Assembly (NCBI GenBank): GCA_950097015.1
Contig: CATNEN010000038.1
Span: 23,511,001-23,575,000, forward strand
From: Macrostomum hystrix
Taxonomy: Eukaryota; Platyhelminthes; Macrostomidae
Direction: 5' to 3'
Length of the DNA: 64,000 nt
Made by a program: the position numbers and the translations under genes. Under the pieces are notes generated by a model that saw only the letters and a program-made list of their open reading frames with translations, did no database searches and was not told the DNA's origin. This document shows, in pieces, positions 33,520 through 44,700 of this stretch. Position 1 is the first letter of the stretch. Every line of letters starts with the position of its first letter.

Positions 33520-35690
33520 GGGTCAGTAGGTTTAGAGGGGGGTTAGTAGCTTTAGAGGGGGGTTAGTAGGTTTAGAGGGGGGTTAGTAGGTTTAGAGGGG
33601 GGTTAGTAGGTTTAGAGGGGGGTTAGTAGGTTTAGAGGGGGGTCAGTAGGTTTAGAGGGAGGGTCAGTAGGTTTAGAGGGAGGGTTTGTAGGTTTATAGG
33701 GAGGGTTAGTAGGTTTATAGGGAGGGTTAGTAGGTTTATAGGGAGGGTCAGTAGGTTTAGAGGGAGGGTTAGTAGGTTTAGAGGGAGGGTTAGTAGGTTT
33801 ATAGGGAGGGTTAGTAGGTTTAGAGGGGGGTTAGTAGGTTTAGAGGGAGGGTTAGTAGGTTTATAGGGAGGGTTAGTAGGTTTATAGGGAATGTCAGTAG
33901 GTTTAGAGGGAGGGTTAGTAGGTTTATAGGGAGGGTTAGTAGGTTTAGAGGGAGGTTAGTAGGTTTAGAGGTTGGTTAGTAGTTTTAGAGGGAGGGTTAG
34001 TAGGTTTATAGGGAGGGTTAGTAGGTTTATAGGGAGGGTTAGTAGGTTTAGAGGGTGGGTTAGTAGCTTTAGGGAGGGTTAGTAGGTTTAGAGTGAGGGT
34101 TAGTAGGTTTATAGGGAGGGTTAGTAGGTTTAGAGTGTGGGTTAGTAGCTTTAGGGAGGGTTAGTAGGTTTAGAGGGAGGGTTAGTAGGTTTATAGGGAG
34201 GGTTAGTAGGTTTAGAGGGAGGGTCAGTAGGTTTATAGGGAGGGTTAGTAGGTTTAGAGGGAGGGTTAGTAGGTTTATAGGGAGGGTTAGTAGGTTTATA
34301 GGGAGGGTTAGTAGGTTTAGAGGGGGGTTAGTAGGTTTAGAGTGAGGGTTAGTAGGTTTATAGGGAGGGTTAGTAGGTTTAGAGTGTGGGTTAGTAGCTT
34401 TAGGGAGGGTTAGTAGGTTTAGAGGGAGGGTTAGTAGGTTTATAGGGAGGGTTAGTAGGTTTAGAGGGAGGGTCAGTAGGTTTATAGGGAGGGTTAGTAG
34501 GTTTAGAGGGAGGGTTAGTAGGTTTATAGGGAGGGTTAGTAGGTTTATAGGGAGGGTTAGTAGGTTTAGAGGGGGGTTAGTAGGTTTAGAGTGAGGGTTA
34601 GTAGGTTTATAGGGAGGGTTAGTAGGTTTAGAGTGTGGGTTAGTAGCTTTAGGGAGGGTTAGTAGGTTTAGAGGGAGGGTTAGTAGGTTTATAGGGAGGG
34701 TTAGTAGGTTTAGAGGGAGGGTCAGTAGGTTTATAGGGAGGGTTAGTAGGTTTAGAGGGAGGGTTAGTAGGTTTATAGGGAGGGTTAGTAGGTTTATAGG
34801 GAGGGTTAGTAGGTTTAGAGGGGGGTTAGTAGGTTTAGAGGGAGGGTTAGTAGGTTTAGAGGGAGGGTTAGTAGGTTTAGAGGGTGGGTTAGTAGCTTTA
34901 GGGAGGGTTAGTAGGTTTAGAGGGAGGGTTAGTAGGTTTAGAGGGAGGGTTAGTAGGTTTATAGGGAGGGTTAGTAGGTTTATAGGGAGGGTCAGTAGGT
35001 TTATAGGGAGGGTTAGTAGGTTTAGAGGGGGGTTAGTAGGTTTAGAGGGAGGGTTAGTAGGTTTAGAGGGTGGGTTAGTAGCTTTAGGGAGGGTTAGTAG
35101 GTTTAGAGGGAGGGTTAGTAGGTTTAGAGGTTGGTTAGTAGTTTTAGAGGGAGGGTTAGTAGGTTTATAGGGAGGGTTAGTAGGTTTAGAGGGTGGGTTA
35201 GTAGCTTTAGGGAGGGTTAGTAGGTTTAGAGTGAGGGTTAGTAGGTTTATAGGGAGGGTTAGTAGGTTTAGAGGGTGGGTTAGTAGCTTTAGGGAGGGTT
35301 AGTAGGTTTAGAGGGAGGGTTAGTAGGTTTATAGGGAGGGTTAGTAGGTTTAGAGGTTGGTTAGTAGTTTTAGAGGGAGGGTTAGTAGGTTTATAGGGAG
35401 GGTTAGTAGGTTTAGAGGGGGGTTAGTAGGTTTAGAGGGAGGGTTAGTAGGTTTAGAGGGAGGGTTAGTAGGTTTAGAGGGTGGGTTAGTAGCTTTAGGG
35501 AGGGTTAGTAGGTTTAGAGGGAGGGTTAGTAGGTTTACAGGGAGGGTTAGTAGGTTTACAGGGAGGGTTTGTAAGTTTACAGGGAGGGTTAGTAGGTTTA
35601 CAGGGAAGGTTTGTAGGTTTACAGGGAGGGTTAGTAGGTTTAGAGGGGGGTTAGTAGTTTTTGAGGGAGGGTTAGTAGGTTTCGATCAGG
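33520..35690. repeat. 2.2-kb G-rich 20-21 bp minisatellite (ggttagtaggtttagaggga)
   Basis: More than 100 copies of ggttagtaggtttagaggga with tatagggag, gagggggg, gagtgtggg and agctttaggg variants. A higher-order block repeats with a period of about 249 bp: the rare word gagtgaggg appears at 34,091, 34,340 and 34,589 with the same neighbours. The plus strand is strongly G-rich with frequent runs of 3-6 G, and each unit contains gggttag, a permutation of the animal telomere repeat. It ends about 40 bp before the acceptor-like site of the next gene. Confidence 0.97.
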
Positions 35691-35727
35691 TCAATGGCAT
35701 GAAATGTACTAACGTATTGTGTTTCAG

Positions 35728-38455
35728 TCTGCCAGTTAGGAGACCCAACAGGCCAATCAGCTGCTAGCCAGCATGTCCTATCATTGGCCAAAGCGATTGT
35801 CATCCAACACCGAATCTCCAACTCTTCCGTCGACTCCGGCTTCGTCGGCTGTCTCGGTGGCCGCAACAAATGCCGCGGTTGATCTGTCAGCAGAGGAGGG
35901 TCTGGCTTCAGCCTACGAGCAGCTGTCGGCTCGATTCAATCAACTCGAGAACGCGTACCGCGCCGCTAAAAGTGCAGGCGGCGGCGGCGGCAGCTCCGGT
36001 GGCGGATTCATCTCGCGCCTGCCATCCTGTCTGCGTTCGTCGGCGGAGGATCAGTGAGTAGGCCTGTGTTGACTCGTAGGTAGAAATGATTTCACGATCA
36101 TTTTACATCCCAGATCCCAACAACCATTTTTCATCCCAGATCCCAACAATAATTTTTCATCCCAGATCCCAACAATCATTTTGCATCCCTGATCCCAACA
36201 ATCATTTTATATCCCTGATCCCAACAATCATTTTATATCCCAGATCCCAACAATCATTTTGCATCCCTGATCCCAACAATCATTTTATATCCCTGATCCC
36301 AACAATCATTTTTCATCCCAGATCCCAACAATCATTTTACATCCCTGATCCCAACAATCATTTTATATCCCTGATCCCAACAATCATTTTATATCCCTGA
36401 TCCCAACAATCATTTTATATCCCTGATCCCAACAATCATTTTTCATCCCAGATCCCAACAATCATTTTACATCCCTGATCCCAACAATCATTTTATATCC
36501 CTGATCCCAACAATCATTTTACATCCCTGATCCCAACAATCATTTTATATCCCTGATCCCAACAATAATTTTTCATCCCAGATCCCAACAATCATTTTAC
36601 ATCCCTGATCCCAACAATCAGTTTATATCCCAGATCCCAACAATCATTTTACATCCCTGATCCCAACAATCATTTTATATCCCTGATCCCAACAATCATT
36701 TTATATCCCTGATCCCAACAATCATTTTACATCCCTGATCCCAACAATAAATTTTCATCCCAGATCCCAACAATCATTTTGCATCCCTGATCCCAACAAT
36801 CATTTTATATCCCTGATCCCAACAATCAGTTTATATCCCAGATCCCAACAATCATTTTATATCCCTGATCCCAAAAATCATTTTATATCCCTGATCCCAT
36901 CAGTCGAGTTTTCCAACAATCATCTATACGCAAAAAGCATTCCAGATCCATTATCCCAACACTCCTCACTATCTTTCAACATTTCAGAAGTGAAATGCCT
37001 ATAATAATCCACTAATCCCCTAATTTTTCCCCTCTTCCAGGTGCGCAGACGAGGATTGGCTTGCAATTGACGGCGGCGGCAGTGGCATAGCAACCGGATC
37101 TGGGATAGGCAACACCCCTGTGGCCTGCCTGCTAACGGAGTTGGCTCGAGCTCAGGCTCGCGCTAAGCGGGCCGAAGTTCGAGCCCTGGCCTGGGAGCGC
37201 AGATCCCGCGAAGCCGCCAGCCTGCTGCGTCAAGCTGCCGAACGGCTGGCCGAGGCGCGCCGGCAAGTCGATTGTGAGGCCAGCGACGCCAAGCGCCATT
37301 GTCGCGTCCTCGGCCTCGGAGTTGCCGCTCTGGGCGAGTTGGCCAAATCCCAGGGCCTGCTGCTGCAGAAACTGCTTCTGAGGGAGCGACTGCGCGGTGG
37401 CCAGCAGCTGCTGCGGCTGCGCCAAATCGATGAAAGGTGACATGCCACGCTTCTCTTCAGACAGCATAAGGCTGTCGTGTTGGGTGTCTCGGGTGGGTGT
37501 TTGAACCCAATCAGTGATTGGTCAACGAACCCTATCTTCTTCTTCACTCTAAAATTACCCCGACTAAGAATACTAAATCCTTAGATTTATCCCATTTTGT
37601 TTCTAGATCCTAAAAATTATCCTACTTACATTCGAGATTCACAGATTTATCCCATCTAGTTTCTAAATCCTCAAAATTATCCTACTTACATTATAGATCC
37701 TCAGACTTACTATCTAGATCCTAGATCCTCATATTTATCCCATCTACTTAGACTGTCCTTGAGTTCGAATCCGCGGCGAAGCCACAATTATTTGGGATAA
37801 TTTACGAAGGTCATCCCCAGATACAGTGAGAGTGTACAACAATACCTGACAATAAGAAAGTCTAAGCCAAAGCCCATTGCTATCCATCAGCGCTGTCGAA
37901 TTCAACGCTTTCGCCGACGATTCACTTCCCACCCTGACATCGGCTGGCGAAGCGGCCGCGCTGGCGGCCTCGCCACCCCTAGCAGCCCCTGAGTCCGCCG
38001 CCGATGATACATCGTCTTCTTCACTGAGTGTCGCCGGCAGTGCCAGTCAGTTCTGTCCAATGTCGCCGCTTCTCTGTCACGATCGTCTAGGCATCGTCGG
38101 TGGCATCGATGGAGTGGGCTACAGCGAGCCGAACTGTTTTTATCACCCTGGCAACGGCGCTAGCAACAATGCCAATCGCAATCACGTGGACTCTTCCAAT
38201 TGGTGGCCCTGGCCAGATCGTCGGCTGGCGCCCGACCAGAATCTTGACGATTTTCGCGACAACGTCGACAATAATGACGACGACGACGAAGAGTTTGACG
38301 ATCAACATCAACCTGGCACTCTAGGCCGCAACGGAGTGAAAATGCGCTGTCCCGTGTGCGGCCTCTTTATCGACTGCAGCGACGTCGCCGACGGAGGCGC
38401 CGACGAGTTTCATCAGCACGTCGATGCCCATTTTGGCGGCGAAGGTGTGTGCTAA
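35728..38455 (+). CDS. Coiled-coil protein with C-terminal UBZ-like zinc finger, TBK1-adaptor-like
   Basis: Three exons: 35,728-36,053 (coding from ATG at 35,773), 37,041-37,436, 37,891-38,455. Both introns are GT-AG and phase 2, giving 413 aa. An in-frame TAG lies upstream of the ATG within the first exon, and the exon follows a tttcag acceptor, so this is probably the true start. Near residue 40 is a short helix (LASAYEQLSARFNQLENAY). Exon 2 gives a long coiled coil rich in Ala, Arg and Leu (about residues 110-225). Exon 3 is disordered, Ser/Asp-rich, with an acidic run, then MRCPVCGLF and FHQHVDAHF: zinc ligands C379, C382, H402, H406. The combination and the segment LGELAKSQGLLLQKLL recall TBKBP1 (SINTBAD)/AZI2/TANK adaptors, and the finger also resembles TAX1BP1/CALCOCO UBZ1 domains that bind ubiquitin. 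Family assignment is tentative; that it codes is secure. Confidence 0.7.
36100..36905. repeat. 26-bp minisatellite (atcccaacaatcattttata)
   Basis: About 30 copies of a 26-27 bp unit, tgatcccaacaatcatttta plus tatccc, with cagatccc, tgcatcc and ttcatccc variants. It fills intron 1 of the TBK1-adaptor-like gene. Confidence 0.96.
37745..37872 (+). mobile_element. SINE-1 fragment
   Basis: Contains ccttgagttcgaatccgcgg, the B-box region, and downstream body words cagtgagagtgtacaa and cctgacaataagaaagtc in the SINE-1 order, with a deletion of the middle. It ends about 18 bp before the exon 3 acceptor of the TBK1-adaptor-like gene. Confidence 0.75.
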
Positions 38456-38639
38456 AACTCTCATCAACATCCGCTTGTAATCTTCCCGTGCTGGCGTATA
38501 TAACAGCTTAGCAACCATATTTTATTCATCGATTAATTTTTTTAAACATTCTCTAATTTTTTTCTTTTTCATGCTAGTCTAGTCAATAATTTGAGATTTT
38601 TTAAAGTCCGTCTGGGACTTAGACCTGCTAGATTTTTAT

Positions 38640-40125
38640 AACTCTGTCGTGATTTGTTGTGTGATTTTGAAATCGGTCATGATTTGTTGTGAGACTTTGA
38701 AATCGGTCATGATTTGTTGTGTGATTTTGAAATCGGTCGTGATTTGTTGTGTGATTTTGAAATCGGTCATGATTTGTTGTGAGACTTTGAAATCGGTCAT
38801 GATTTGTTGTGTGATTTTGAAATCGGTCATGATTTGTTGTGTGATTTTGAAATCGGTCATGATTTGTTGTGTGATTTTGAAATCGGTCGTGATTTGTTGT
38901 GTGATTTTGAAATCGGTCATGATTTGTTGTGAGACTTTGAAATCGGTCATGATTTGTTGTGTGATTTTGAAATCGGTGATGATTTGTTGTGAGACTTTGA
39001 AATCGGTCATGATTTGTTGTGTGATTTTGAAATCGGTCATGATTTGTTGTGTGATTTTGAAATCGGTCATGATTTGTTGTGAGACTTTGAAATCGGTCAT
39101 GATTTGTTGTGTGATTTTGAAATCGGTCATGATTTGTTGTGAGACTTTGAAATCGGTCATGATTTGTCGTGTGATTTTGAAATCGGTCATGATTTGTTGT
39201 GAGACTTTGAAATCGGTCATGATTTGTTGTGTGATTTTGAAATCGGTCGTGATTTGTTGTGTGATTTTGAAATCGGTCATGATTTGTTGTGAGACTTTGA
39301 AATCGGTCATGATTTGTTGTGTGATTTTGAAATCGGTCATGATTTGTTGTGAGACTTTGAAATCGGTCATGATTTGTTGTGTGATTTTGAAATCGGTCAT
39401 GATTTGTTGTGTGATTTTGAAATCGGTCATGATTTGTTGTGAGACTTTGAAATCGGTCATGATTTGTTGTGTGATTTTGAAATCGGTCATGATTTGTTGT
39501 GAGACTTTGAAATCGGTCATGATTTGTCGTGTGATTTTGAAATCGGTCATGATTTGTTGTGAGACTTTGAAATCGGTCATGATTTGTCGTGTGATTTTGA
39601 AATCGGTCATGATTTGTCGTGTGATTTTGAAATCGGTCATGATTTGTTGTGAGACTTTGAAATCGGTCATGATTTGTTGTGTGATTTTGAAATCGGTCAT
39701 GATTTGTTGTGAGACTTTGAAATCGGTGATGATTTGTCGTGTGATTTTGAAATCGGTCATGATTTGTCGTGTGATTTTGAAATCGGTCATGATTTGTTGT
39801 GAGACTTTGAAATCGGTCATGATTTGTCGTGTGATTTTGAAATCGGTCATGATTTGTTGTGAGACTTTGAAATCGGTCATGATTTGTCGTGTGATTTTGA
39901 AATCGGTCATGATTTGTCGTGTGATTTTGAAATCGGTCATGATTTGTTGTGAGACTTTGAAATCGGTCATGATTTGTTGTGAGACTTTGAAATCGGTCAT
40001 GATTTGTCGTGTGATTTTGAAATCGGTCATGATTTGTTGTGAGACTTTGAAATCGGTCATGATTTGTTGTGAGACTTTGAAATCGGTCATGATTTGTTTT
40101 GAGACTTTGAAATCGGTCATGAAGC
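38640..40125. repeat. 30-bp minisatellite with 60-bp higher-order period
   Basis: About 50 copies of a 30-bp unit: tttgaaatcggtcatgattt followed by gttgtgtgat, or by gttgtgagac. The two versions alternate irregularly, often as a 60-bp dimer. Homogeneity is very high. Because the period is a multiple of three, open frames of about 500 codons occur in several frames on both strands; none is a gene. Confidence 0.98.
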
Positions 40126-40639
40126 AATTGATAAAGTAATCGACATCTAGCAACGTCATGAATCGCTGCCTTGTTTCATGCTCGAATTCAATTATTGTGC
40201 CTTTTAATTTCTTAGCCTTATTTTGTTTCCAGAAGTTGAAAAGTAATACCAAAATATTAGATTATTGTCTTAATGCCCTGTTTCATACCGCGATAAGTAT
40301 TATTTAGAATTGTTTTTTACTTAAATAAAGTTTATTCACAATAGCTTCCATGTTAAGTTGCTACGCTTTGCATGCATTGATCCACCGTTTTTTGTACTTG
40401 TATTTTGTCTATTACTTTTTGGTTTTCTATGTTTGATTTTTTTCAACTTCTGCGCTTGAATATTGAATCTAGTCAACAAAAAAGAGGAATATATTTGGCT
40501 TCATTTTTGGCGCTTAAATATAAAAACTACTCTTGCTTTGCTATTTTTGCTGGCTACCTTAAATACCTTGAAGTTATTTGTTTTTTTATCTACAACTTGC
40601 TACTTGCTTTGTAACCAAATATTAAAGGATACTATTAGA
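40126..40639. other. AT-rich intergenic spacer, nothing recognised
   Basis: Between two arrays in the convergent intergenic region that follows the TBK1-adaptor-like gene. Short frames only. Confidence 0.5.
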
Positions 40640-41152
40640 TTGTCTCATCTCTCCCGTGTCTCATCTCTCCCGTGTCTCATCTCTCCCGTGTCTCATCTCT
40701 CCCGTGTCTCATCTCTCCCGTGTCTCATCTCTCCCGTGTCTCATCTCTCCCGTGTCTCATCTCTCCCGTGTCTCATCTCTCCCGTGTCTCATCTCTCCCG
40801 TGTCTCATCTCTCCCGTGTCTCATCTCTCCTATGTCTCATCTCTCCCGTGTCTCATCTCTCCCGTGTCTCATCTCTACCGTGTCTCATCTCTCTGGTGTC
40901 TCATCTCTCCCGTGTCTCATCTCTCCCGTGTCTCATCTCTCCCGTGTCTCATCTCTCCCGTGTCTCATCTCTCTGGTGTCTCATCTCTCCCGTGTCTCAT
41001 CTCTCCCGTGTCTCATCTCTCCCGTGTCTCATCTCTCCCGTGTCTCATCTCTCCCGTGTCTCATCTCTCCCGTGTCTCATCTCTCCCGTGTCTCATCTCT
41101 CCCGTGTCTCATCTCTCCTATGTCTCATCTCTCCCGTGTCCCATCTCTCCCA
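40640..41152. repeat. 16-bp minisatellite (tctcatctctcccgtg), second locus
   Basis: About 32 copies of the same 16-bp unit seen at 1,685-2,372, more homogeneous here. It lies in the spacer between two convergent genes. Confidence 0.97.
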
Positions 41153-41718
41153 TGACAATATATCTACAATAATAGTCAACATGGTTACATGATGAAATTA
41201 TCTTAGCAGAAAAATTGTGCCTTCATTGGCGGTTTTTGCCAGCAGACACCCTGAATTGTTGAATATCTTGAAGATGCCGGTGTTTTTTGATTATCTAAAG
41301 GCTGTTTTATCTGATAAGAGCGGAAAATTTTAACGCGTGTTCTGGATTTTTATGCCGATTCGTTGAATATTTTGGGAGGTAAAGGAAAAAAGAAAAAACA
41401 TTTATATTTGAACTGCCATCTGTGTGAGAGACAAGAGACAAAGACTCCTTTTTGTTCATTGCCGAGAAAGTGCAATTAATTCAGGGTTAAAATTGTTCGT
41501 ATATTTATTTAAGTTTAAGAAAGGGAATAGTTAGTTTAGTAGAATAGCTAATGTGCATTTAGACATAAAATGTTTAGCATACATATTTTTGTGCACAAAA
41601 ATGACAGATTTTCAATTTGAATTCGACAAATAATTTCATTGCCCCGATTTTTTTTCGATATATTACAAAAAGAAAAAAGTAAACCAAATGTAAAATTCTA
41701 ATGTGAAGCCAATTTCAA
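41153..41718. other. 3' flank of the FSTL4/5-like gene
   Basis: AT-rich sequence that includes the presumed 3' UTR of the minus-strand gene ending at 41,719. No clear AATAAA on the minus strand near the stop was identified. Confidence 0.45.
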
Positions 41719-44700
41719 TTAGGTGCCAATCCAATGTAGAGCTTGTAGATCAACAAACAGCCTATCCTTGCAATTAGTCACCGACAAGCTAGTGGTGTTA
41801 AAAAACACAGCCGCGTCGCCAGAGTGAACTAAAGCCAAATCGCCAAACGAAGGAGCTGATAAGCTCGGCTTTTTGTCCAGCTTATCGTCTGCAATTAGCG
41901 GAAAGTGTCTAGTGCTGTTTATTGCAGGCGGAGGTGTCAACCCCATTCCAGTGGCTATAGTGTTGTTTATTGCAGGCTGAGGTGTCAACCCCATTCCAGT
42001 GGCTATAGTGCTGTTTATTGCAGGCTGAGGTGTCAACCCCATTCCAGTGGCTATAGTGCTGTTTATTGCAGGCTGAGGTGTCAACCCCATTCCAGTGGCT
42101 ATAGTGCTGTTTATTGCAGGCTGAGGTGTCAACCCCATTCCAGTGGCTATAGTGCTGTTTATTGCAGGCTGAGGTGTCAACCCCATTCCAGTGGCTATAG
42201 TGCTGTTTATTGCAGGCTGAGGTGTCAACCCCATTCCAGTGGCTATAGTGCTGTTTATTGCAGGCTGAGGTGTCAACCCCATTCCAGTGGCTATAGTGCT
42301 GTTTATTGCAGGCTGAGGTGTCAACCCCATTCCAGTGGCTATAGTGTTGTTTATTGCAGGCTGAGGTGTCAACCCCATTCCAGTGGCTATAGTGTTGTTT
42401 ATTGCAGGCTGAGGTGTCAACCCCATTCCAGTGGCTATAGTGCTGTTTATTGCAGGCTGAGGTGTCAACCCCATTCCAGTGGCTATAGTGTTGTTTATTG
42501 CAGGCTGAGGTGTCAACCCCATTCCAGTGGCTATAGTGCTGTTTATTGCAGGCTGAGGTGTCAACCCCATTCCAGTGGCTATAGTGCTGTTTATTGCAGG
42601 CTGAGGTGTCAACCCCATTCCAGTGGCTATAGTGCTGTTTATTGCAGGCTGAGGTGTCAACCCCATTCCAGTGGCTATAGTGCTGTTTATTGCAGGCTGA
42701 GGTGTCAACCCCATTCCAGTGGCTATAGTGCTGTTTATTGCAGGCTGAGGTGTCAACCCCATTCCAGTGGCTATAGTGCTGTTTATTGCAGGCTGAGGTG
42801 TCAACCCCATTCCAGTGGCTATAGTGCTGTTTATTGCAGGCTGAGGTGTCAACCCCATTCCAGTGGCTATAGTGTTGTTTATTGCAGGCTTATTTATAGG
42901 GACAGAGGAAGCACTTCATTCGATGTACTTTTGTCAAGAAAAACTGTCTTGGCTTGACTCACCAAAAACTAATTGGAACACTCGTGCTCTCAAGTCGATG
43001 ACCAGAATGGCTCCATCTCGCTGGGTCCTGGCCAAAATTCTCAGGCCACCATCCGGACTAGCCTGGAACTGGGCAGACCGAATGCCGATACCAGCAACGT
43101 CGTGAAGTAGCAGGGAAAGTTCACCTGGTTAATCAGAGGTCGGACCGGTCACGTAACACGGAATACACGTTAACGAAAATCAAAATAGGCCTAAATTGCG
43201 ATTAATATATTTGCAGATGTGCAGCCGACAGCACAGCCGCAGCTATTGCGCGGTACATTTGACGGCTGCGTACGACTGTTGAGTCCATGCACTGGGAGAC
43301 GCAATGACCCTCAATTACAACCAGCTAATGCTGCTACCCATTTTAAACCTGACTGAACAGAAGCAATGCAGAGTTAAGAGTCTTGCTGAAGGACACCAAT
43401 TTTTACAGTGAAGTCGAGAGTTCAACCCAAGAACTTCAAATCGCGAGTCCTCCAAGCCTTTTCTCCGCGGCTGCGCCCCAAATTAATGCGGCCTCGCCGC
43501 GGAATCGAGCCGAGCGACCTTGGCGCGTAATTGTTTGTTATCTCATATCTCACCTGTAGACAATACTTCGTACACGTAGACATTGCTGCCAGACAGGTGC
43601 AGAACGTGTCGACCATCTTCGGACGCGAACACTCGACCAGCTGGGTTGGTCTCTCCGTTGGGCTCTTGGCCTAGATTCCGGTCGATCGCTGGAAACAGGT
43701 GACGCCGAGTGATGGCAACGCCAGTTCGCAGATCCAGGGCTAGAATTGTTGGCTCGGATCCATTGGCCATGGATGAGTGAAGAATTAGAGTGCCGCCTGC
43801 AGTCGATCGGTTTGGAACAGAGAAAGAACTTCACGACTTTCCTAATTAAAACTAAATATTATAAAAGAGGCCACTCACCTTGAACCAGCAGATCAGCCCG
43901 GTCCAAATTGGTCTCCGTTGAAGCGAGTCCAAAGCGAACCAAAGTTTTAGCATCTTCGCGTCCGTCGGTCACATCAACGACCAACACGTCGAGGCTTGGC
44001 GTTGCTGCCGATGCCGCTGTGGTCGAGTCGGAGTCAACCATCGCGACAAGGAGTCCGGACCTGCTGTCTGGCAGTCTTAGAACCCGTCTTAGCTTCATCT
44101 TCGCCTCGTTGACATTGCCATCGTTGACAGCTTTCTTCACAGTCCATCGACGTGCCAGGCGTCGGTGACCACTAGTTGTAGTCGCAGAGGCGGCGGAGTC
44201 AACGACAAAGATTTCAAATTCGTCTTCGCGGAGGCCGCACGCGATCCACAGCTGGTCGGTTGGCTGCCTGTACGCCAGCATGACAGGCGGGCAGTTCAGC
44301 TGGACTGGCTCGAAGGCCAGCCATCGTTGAGGCTGCATGGCCAACAGTCGGCCGAGGCTGGGCTGCGCGGCGTACACAATGTGCCTGCCAGCAGACGCGA
44401 CAGGACCCCATGCGCAGCTGACGAGGTTCTCGCACAATGTAACGTCGTCAAAATCGGCGCTGGCTGCGCTGCCAACGCTGCAATCGGTGGGGTCGACCAC
44501 CGAGCAGCCGCCAGCGTGGAAGGCGGCGATGACGGTGCTAGTCGGACTCAGTGGATAACTGTTGTAGTCTGGAGAGATTCACAATACTCTTTAAACTACT
44601 TAGTAGTATGTCAGGAGTATGAACGCAAATTTTTTTTCTATTGCTTTAAAGAAGTCTATGGCTGTAATCACTGCTGCGTTAAAAAGGTGGAAATATCCTG

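Noticed and set aside
38636-40252. Open frames of about 500 codons on both strands
   Set aside because: Entirely made of the 30-bp tandem repeat; the period is a multiple of three so several frames stay open at once. No unique coding sequence.
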